Of a stretch of 64,000 bases of DNA, positions 61,121 through 64,000 are shown one piece after another. Positions within the stretch are counted from its first letter, which is position 1. Each line of letters starts with the position of its first letter. The position numbers and the translations under genes were made by a program. The notes under the pieces are model-generated. The model was not told the origin of the DNA. It did no database searches and worked only from the letters and a program-made list of their open reading frames with translations. The DNA is from CAG-390 sp045644325 (GTDB taxonomy: Bacteria > Bacillota > Clostridia > Oscillospirales > CAG-272), in contig JAZRGT010000099.1 of assembly GCA_045644325.1 (NCBI GenBank), positions 13,608 through 77,607 on the forward strand. The letters are read 5' to 3'.

Positions 61121-61624
61121 TTACCTCGACGCATTGGAATAATTTGTGATGTTTACTAATTCATTGCCGTTACTATCTTTTGCAACAATTGTAATGCTGA
61201 AATACTTGGGTGCACCAAAACTTCCAACCCCCACTCCTGGAAAGTGGGAGATATTAATATAAACCCGACAATTGCTGCCATTGATCTGAAAGACGTAGTC
61301 ATAGTTTGGATCAGGAAAGAACGTTACATCGTTTCTTTCTTCATAGACATTCTCACCGATTATTCTTTTAAACATAAGTGCGTTGTAAAACTCAGAAGTA
61401 TCTTTATTACCATATTCATCAACCTTAACTTCCGTAGCCTTAAAACATTCAAGCGCATCTGCGGCAAAATAGATAGCAGCACTTTGAGAATTTGCAACTT
61501 TCGTCTTATCCGTTGCGGGGTAGATTATCGACAGAGCTGCGAACGTTACTATCGAGACAACCGCCATTGCGATGGCGACCTCTACGAGGGAGAAGCCTCT
61601 TTTATTCAATCTTTTCAATTTCAT
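61121..61624 (-). CDS. Type IV prepilin (minor pilin, PilV-like)
   Basis: 167 residues. The class III leader ends LNKRG, followed by FSLVEVAIAMAVVSIVTF with Glu5, so PilD should cleave after Gly. A long hydrophobic N-terminal helix and a globular C-terminal part (about 40-167) follow. Length and single N-terminal motif fit a minor pilin. It is in the pilus operon between another prepilin gene and the PilX-like gene. Confidence 0.9.
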   Translation of the reverse strand: MKLKRLNKRGFSLVEVAIAMAVVSIVTFAALSIIYPATDKTKVANSQSAAIYFAADALECFKATEVKVDEYGNKDTSEFYNALMFKRIIGENVYEERNDVTFFPDPNYDYVFQINGSNCRVYINISHFPGVGVGSFGAPKYFSITIVAKDSNGNELVNITNYSNASR

Positions 61625-61648
61625 TTCAAAAACCTCCCGTGGGGGATA

Positions 61649-62173
61649 TTAATTCTTATACTCAAATTTTGCTTCGCTTGACTCGAGGATGAAGATCATT
61701 GACTGAGAGAATTCCTTCTTTGCTTCCTTCTTACCGTAAGAGCCAACGAACGTGCATTTGAGGATGCGATAATCGGCACTACTTGTAGGATCCTCGAAAA
61801 TTTCAAACTCAATTCTGTCTATATGATTCAAATAGGTCTTTTTAGCCGCCTGGAACTTCGTTTCAAACTCGGAACCGTAAAGCTTTACTGTTTTTCCGTT
61901 GCAAGAAAGAATTGAACCGTTCGCGGTATTCGATTCAACCGAAACGGTTGCACCCTTCGCGTCTACAATCGAAAGAAACTCCTGAATCTCATCCCTACAC
62001 ATCGCTACCTCGTCGTAGAAGCCGTGGTAGGCTTTATTCTGGTCGACCTTGTTGGTGAAGATCGTAAGCATCGTTATCATCAGGGTAAGTACCACGATCG
62101 AGAGGCCCATGACGACTATGAGCTCTGTCAGCGTGAAGCCGCGGTTGGCGTTTTTGCCCTTTATCAGTTTCAT
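61649..62173 (-). CDS. Type IV prepilin (minor pilin, PilW-like)
   Basis: 174 residues. Leader KGKNANRG is followed by FTLTELIVVMGLSIVVL with Glu at +5. A coiled N-terminal helix and a globular end follow. First gene of the pilus operon, behind a consensus sigma-A promoter, with GGAGGAATATT before the ATG. Confidence 0.92.
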   Translation of the reverse strand: MKLIKGKNANRGFTLTELIVVMGLSIVVLTLMITMLTIFTNKVDQNKAYHGFYDEVAMCRDEIQEFLSIVDAKGATVSVESNTANGSILSCNGKTVKLYGSEFETKFQAAKKTYLNHIDRIEFEIFEDPTSSADYRILKCTFVGSYGKKEAKKEFSQSMIFILESSEAKFEYKN

Positions 62174-62210
62174 AATATTCCTCCTGCTCTATCTCCGTAA
62201 GTTAAAAACT

Positions 62211-62237
62211 CTGCACAAACACAAACGATGCAGAGGC
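62211..62237 (-). other. Leader stem-loop of the pilus operon
   Basis: CTCTGCA pairs with TGCAGAG around a 13-nt loop in the leader between promoter and first gene. Confidence 0.4.
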
Positions 62238-62259
62238 GAAATTAATATATTTATATAAT

Positions 62260-62288
62260 ATTATAAACCTTTGCAGCATCAATGTCAA
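62260..62288 (-). promoter_or_regulatory. Consensus sigma-A promoter of the pilus operon
   Basis: Perfect TTGACA and TATAAT on the minus strand with a 17-bp spacer. The gap 62174-62518 holds this promoter, the divergent prepilin promoter and leader stem-loops, and no gene. Confidence 0.85.
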
Positions 62289-62396
62289 TAGATTAAGGCA
62301 AAAAAAATCACAAAAAGAGGTAACATTTTTTCAATTTCAGATAGAAATGTAACTATTTCGGTCGCGCGCGACGGCAACAAATTTCAAATTGCTCTT

Positions 62397-62425
62397 GACA
62401 AACGGCAAGCAAAGTAGTATAATTT
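62397..62425 (+). promoter_or_regulatory. Consensus sigma-A promoter of the plus-strand prepilin gene
   Basis: Perfect TTGACA and TATAAT with a 17-bp spacer, followed by a leader of about 87 nt in which ACCAAA and TTTGGT can enclose a CC/GG-rich hairpin (62454-62483). Confidence 0.85.
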
Positions 62426-62518
62426 TCATATAAATTCAGCATTTTCGCTTTGAACCAAATCCTTCCGCGAGGGGTGCTTTGGTGCTCGGCGAAATTATCA
62501 CAAGGAGTAATTTTAAAA

Positions 62519-62866
62519 ATGAAAATGAAAAACAAGGGCTTCACCGCGGTCGAGCTTGTTATCGTCATCGCGGTTATCGCCATTCTTGCCGCCGTTCTGA
62601 TACCCACCTTCACGAGCATCGTCAATAATTCGCGCAAGTCGCAGGCTATGCAAGAGGCTACCGAGGCTTTCAAGATCGCTTACAACGCCGTTCTGACAGA
62701 GGACATGGGAATCGAAGAGGGCGCGGGAATGGCAGTTAACCTTTTCGAATTCATATTCGAGAATAACGGCAAGAAGGTATCTATCGCAACTCAGGTTGGC
62801 AATCCCTACCACGACAAATACACCTTCGAATACGTCGACGGCGCTATCGTGGTCAACGACAAATAA
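62519..62866 (+). CDS. Type IV prepilin, probable major pilin
   Basis: 115 residues from the ATG at 62519 (AAGGAG upstream). Leader MKMKNKG is followed by FTAVELVIVIAVIAILAAVLIPTF (in two parts), with Glu5 and the Pro of a major pilin. The C-terminal part is a short globular domain with DMGIEEGAG and VGNPYHDKYTFEY. It is monocistronic, strongly promoted, divergent from the pilus operon and convergent with another prepilin gene. Confidence 0.92.
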   Translation: MKMKNKGFTAVELVIVIAVIAILAAVLIPTFTSIVNNSRKSQAMQEATEAFKIAYNAVLTEDMGIEEGAGMAVNLFEFIFENNGKKVSIATQVGNPYHDKYTFEYVDGAIVVNDK

Positions 62867-62869
62867 AAA

Positions 62870-62904
62870 TTCACCCGAGCTTTTAGCGGCTCGGGTGATT
62901 TTCT
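62870..62904. terminator. Bidirectional terminator between two prepilin genes
   Basis: TCACCCGAGC pairs with GCTCGGGTGA, with AAAAATT on the left and TTTTCTATTT on the right. Confidence 0.88.
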
Positions 62905-62912
62905 ATTTAAAT

Positions 62913-63263
62913 TTAGTCTGCAGCGTTGAGGCAATCAGCAGAACCATCGGCATTGATTACCCAAACTCCCTCGGTCTGTTCTACCTTTTCGTCGGCGTAA
63001 ACTATGCCGTCTTCGAGCTTGACGAGAGTTCCGTCCTTAAGAGCAACCGCGCCATTCTTTATGGGCTGGTCGCCGTCCTTATAATTGATGAGCTGGAGAT
63101 AGTAGCTATAAGTATTTCTTGCCTCCTGGCGGTCGTTTGAAAGTCTTGCCTTATCAAACATAGTGGCAGCGGAGGGAACGACAAAAGCGGAGAGGATGGC
63201 GATAAGAGCTATAACGACAACAAGCTCAACTACTGTAAATCCTTTTTTATTCATATTCTTCAT
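62913..63263 (-). CDS. Type IV prepilin, probable major pilin-like
   Basis: 116 residues from the ATG at 63263 (GAGGAAG upstream); the frame to 63326 runs through the promoter. Leader MKNMNKKG is followed by FTVVELVVVIALIAILSAFVVP with Glu5. The C-terminal domain (about 35-116) has a KDGTLVKLEDGIVYADEK hairpin. It has its own consensus promoter. The two single-gene prepilins share the N-terminal helix but differ in their globular parts. Confidence 0.92.
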   Translation of the reverse strand: MKNMNKKGFTVVELVVVIALIAILSAFVVPSAATMFDKARLSNDRQEARNTYSYYLQLINYKDGDQPIKNGAVALKDGTLVKLEDGIVYADEKVEQTEGVWVINADGSADCLNAAD

Positions 63264-63297
63264 ATCAGTTACTTCCTCACGTATTGTTGATAATATA

Positions 63298-63326
63298 ATT
63301 ATATACCATTTTTTTCGAGTTGTCAA
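63298..63326 (-). promoter_or_regulatory. Consensus sigma-A promoter of the minus-strand prepilin gene
   Basis: Perfect TTGACA and TATAAT with a 17-bp spacer. Confidence 0.85.
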
Positions 63327-63429
63327 TAGCTTTTATAAAAAATCCTTATGTTTTTTTGAAATGTCGCACCGATCGGGTGTGGAAAAAGCAGGCGACTTCG
63401 ATTCATAACGACATTTTTAAAACTCGGTT

Positions 63430-63478
63430 GCAGAAACTGAAAAGGCTCCCTCGGTGAGGGACCCTTTTCAGTTTCTGC
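63430..63478. repeat. Long palindrome, GCAGAAACTGAAAAGG type
   Basis: GCAGAAACTGAAAAGG and its inverted copy CCCTTTTCAGTTTCTGC surround CTCCCTCGGTGAGGGA. The stem exceeds 15 bp. There is no gene to terminate within 160 bp, so it is listed as an intergenic repeat. Confidence 0.6.
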
Positions 63479-63517
63479 GAACATAATGGATAGAGATAAA
63501 AGCGAAATTAAAAATAA

Positions 63518-63571
63518 GCCTTCTCCCGGATTTTGGGAGAAAGTGTCGCAGAGCGACGGATGAGGGGTGGC
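63518..63571. repeat. Single-arm copy of the 54-bp repeat
   Basis: Matches the arms of the element at 44241-44505 over 54 bp with about six mismatches and the same ends (GCCTTCTCCC and GGGGTGGC). Confidence 0.8.
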
Positions 63572-63614
63572 GAGTCGGGCACTATGTTCGCACAAACAAT
63601 TTTAATTAAGATTG

Positions 63615-63753
63615 AAATTTGCCTCGGGCAAATTTCGACCATAACTTCGCCCGAAGGGCGAAACATCACTTGCGCGGAGCGCAAATGACGTTGGCTCCGT
63701 TTCTATGTCCCTCATCCACCGCTTCCGCGGTCCCCCTTCCCCGGAGGGGAAGG
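63615..63753. repeat. Mosaic of short palindromic repeat units
   Basis: Successive palindromes: AAATTTGCC/GGCAAATTT (63615-63635), TTCGCCC/GGGCGAA (63646-63662), TTGCGC/GCGCAA (63670-63684), then CCCTCATCCACCGC, CCGCGG and CCTTCCCC/GGGGAAGG (63709-63753). The 63264-64000 gap contains these repeats, the prepilin promoter and no recognisable gene. The last 120 bp to the window edge have a possible TATAAT at 63877 and unassigned sequence. Confidence 0.6.
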
Positions 63754-64000
63754 ATTTTTTGTTCCTGCTAACATAGCTTTCTGAATGGGGTGCGGGCGGT
63801 CATAACGACATTATATTTTTGCCGACAGCACGGGGCGGGACATAACAAGGAGTTAATTTATTGCGAACAAAAGTTGTATAATCAATACCGTACTCGATCC
63901 GAAGGACGAACCAACCCGGGATAGAGAGGATAAAGGATACGGGATTTTTCCTTTACCTTTCTATGGTGCCGTACCCCTGTTCGCGAAGCTGGGGCGCGCG

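Noticed and set aside
61121..62173. Competence pseudopilin (ComG-type) locus rather than a pilus
   Set aside because: PilD is inside the operon and a PilM-like protein is present, which ComG operons lack; a DNA-uptake role for the pilus stays possible.
1..64000. tRNA, rRNA genes and CRISPR arrays
   Set aside because: No T-loop/acceptor patterns, rRNA segments or regularly spaced direct repeats were found by reading both strands.

Overview
The window looks like a chromosomal segment from an anaerobic, endospore-forming member of the Clostridia (Bacillota), probably an uncultured gut-type lineage. The evidence is both subunits of spore dipicolinate synthase, consensus sigma-A promoters with 17-bp spacers and AT-rich intergenic DNA, strong GGAGG ribosome binding sites, a guanine riboswitch before a BMP-type nucleoside transporter, a corrinoid methyltransferase locus, and a Gram-positive type IV pilus operon. 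There are no rRNA or tRNA genes and no CRISPR array. Most genes are on the minus strand.

Layout. 1-2.8 kb: a two-component system followed by a truncated membrane protein. 2.9-9.4 kb: ychF, a small AT-rich island (a repeat protein and an XRE regulator), a HAAS/DUF4097 envelope-stress-like pair, and trmB-truB. 9.4-16.9 kb: an EF-G paralogue and an apparent nagA-(membrane protein)-metG-tatD operon. 16.9-22.6 kb: a DUF975 protein, metA-metY (methionine via O-acetylhomoserine), dpaA-dpaB (spore dipicolinate) and birA. 22.6-27.8 kb: BMP-type nucleoside ABC transporter under a guanine riboswitch. 27.9-36.3 kb: comEC with a degenerate metallo-beta-lactamase domain, a YitT protein, a stand-alone intact ComEC-like hydrolase, an ABC exporter with a YtrA-type GntR regulator, and two secreted or membrane-anchored proteins. 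36.4-39.5 kb: a large FAD oxidoreductase, mscL and a zinc-ribbon membrane protein.

39.5-42.5 kb: a four-gene operon derived from a biotin-dependent decarboxylase but apparently lacking biotin. It encodes a divergent acyl-CoA carboxyltransferase, an OadG-like membrane subunit, a 42-residue remnant of a biotin carrier protein without its biotinyl domain, and an OadA-like protein in which the metal-binding and catalytic positions are replaced. This is the most unusual system in the window. 44.7-53.8 kb: a corrinoid methyltransferase module (one corrinoid protein, three different UroD-family methyltransferase-like proteins, a DUF2284 protein and a 2Fe-2S ASKHA reactivator) next to glnA, with a divergent geranylgeranyl-reductase-like flavoprotein. 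53.8-55.5 kb: an MBL hydrolase, an unknown protein and a YgjV-family membrane protein. 55.5-63.3 kb: a type IV pilus operon (PilB, PilC, PilD, PilM-like, a PilX-like protein, two prepilins) plus two convergent single prepilin genes. 63.3-64 kb: a mosaic of palindromic intergenic repeats, one of which also forms 54-bp inverted arms of an element at 44.24-44.51 kb.

Start codons were chosen by ribosome binding site and family alignment. All family calls come from reading motifs by eye; no database search was run.
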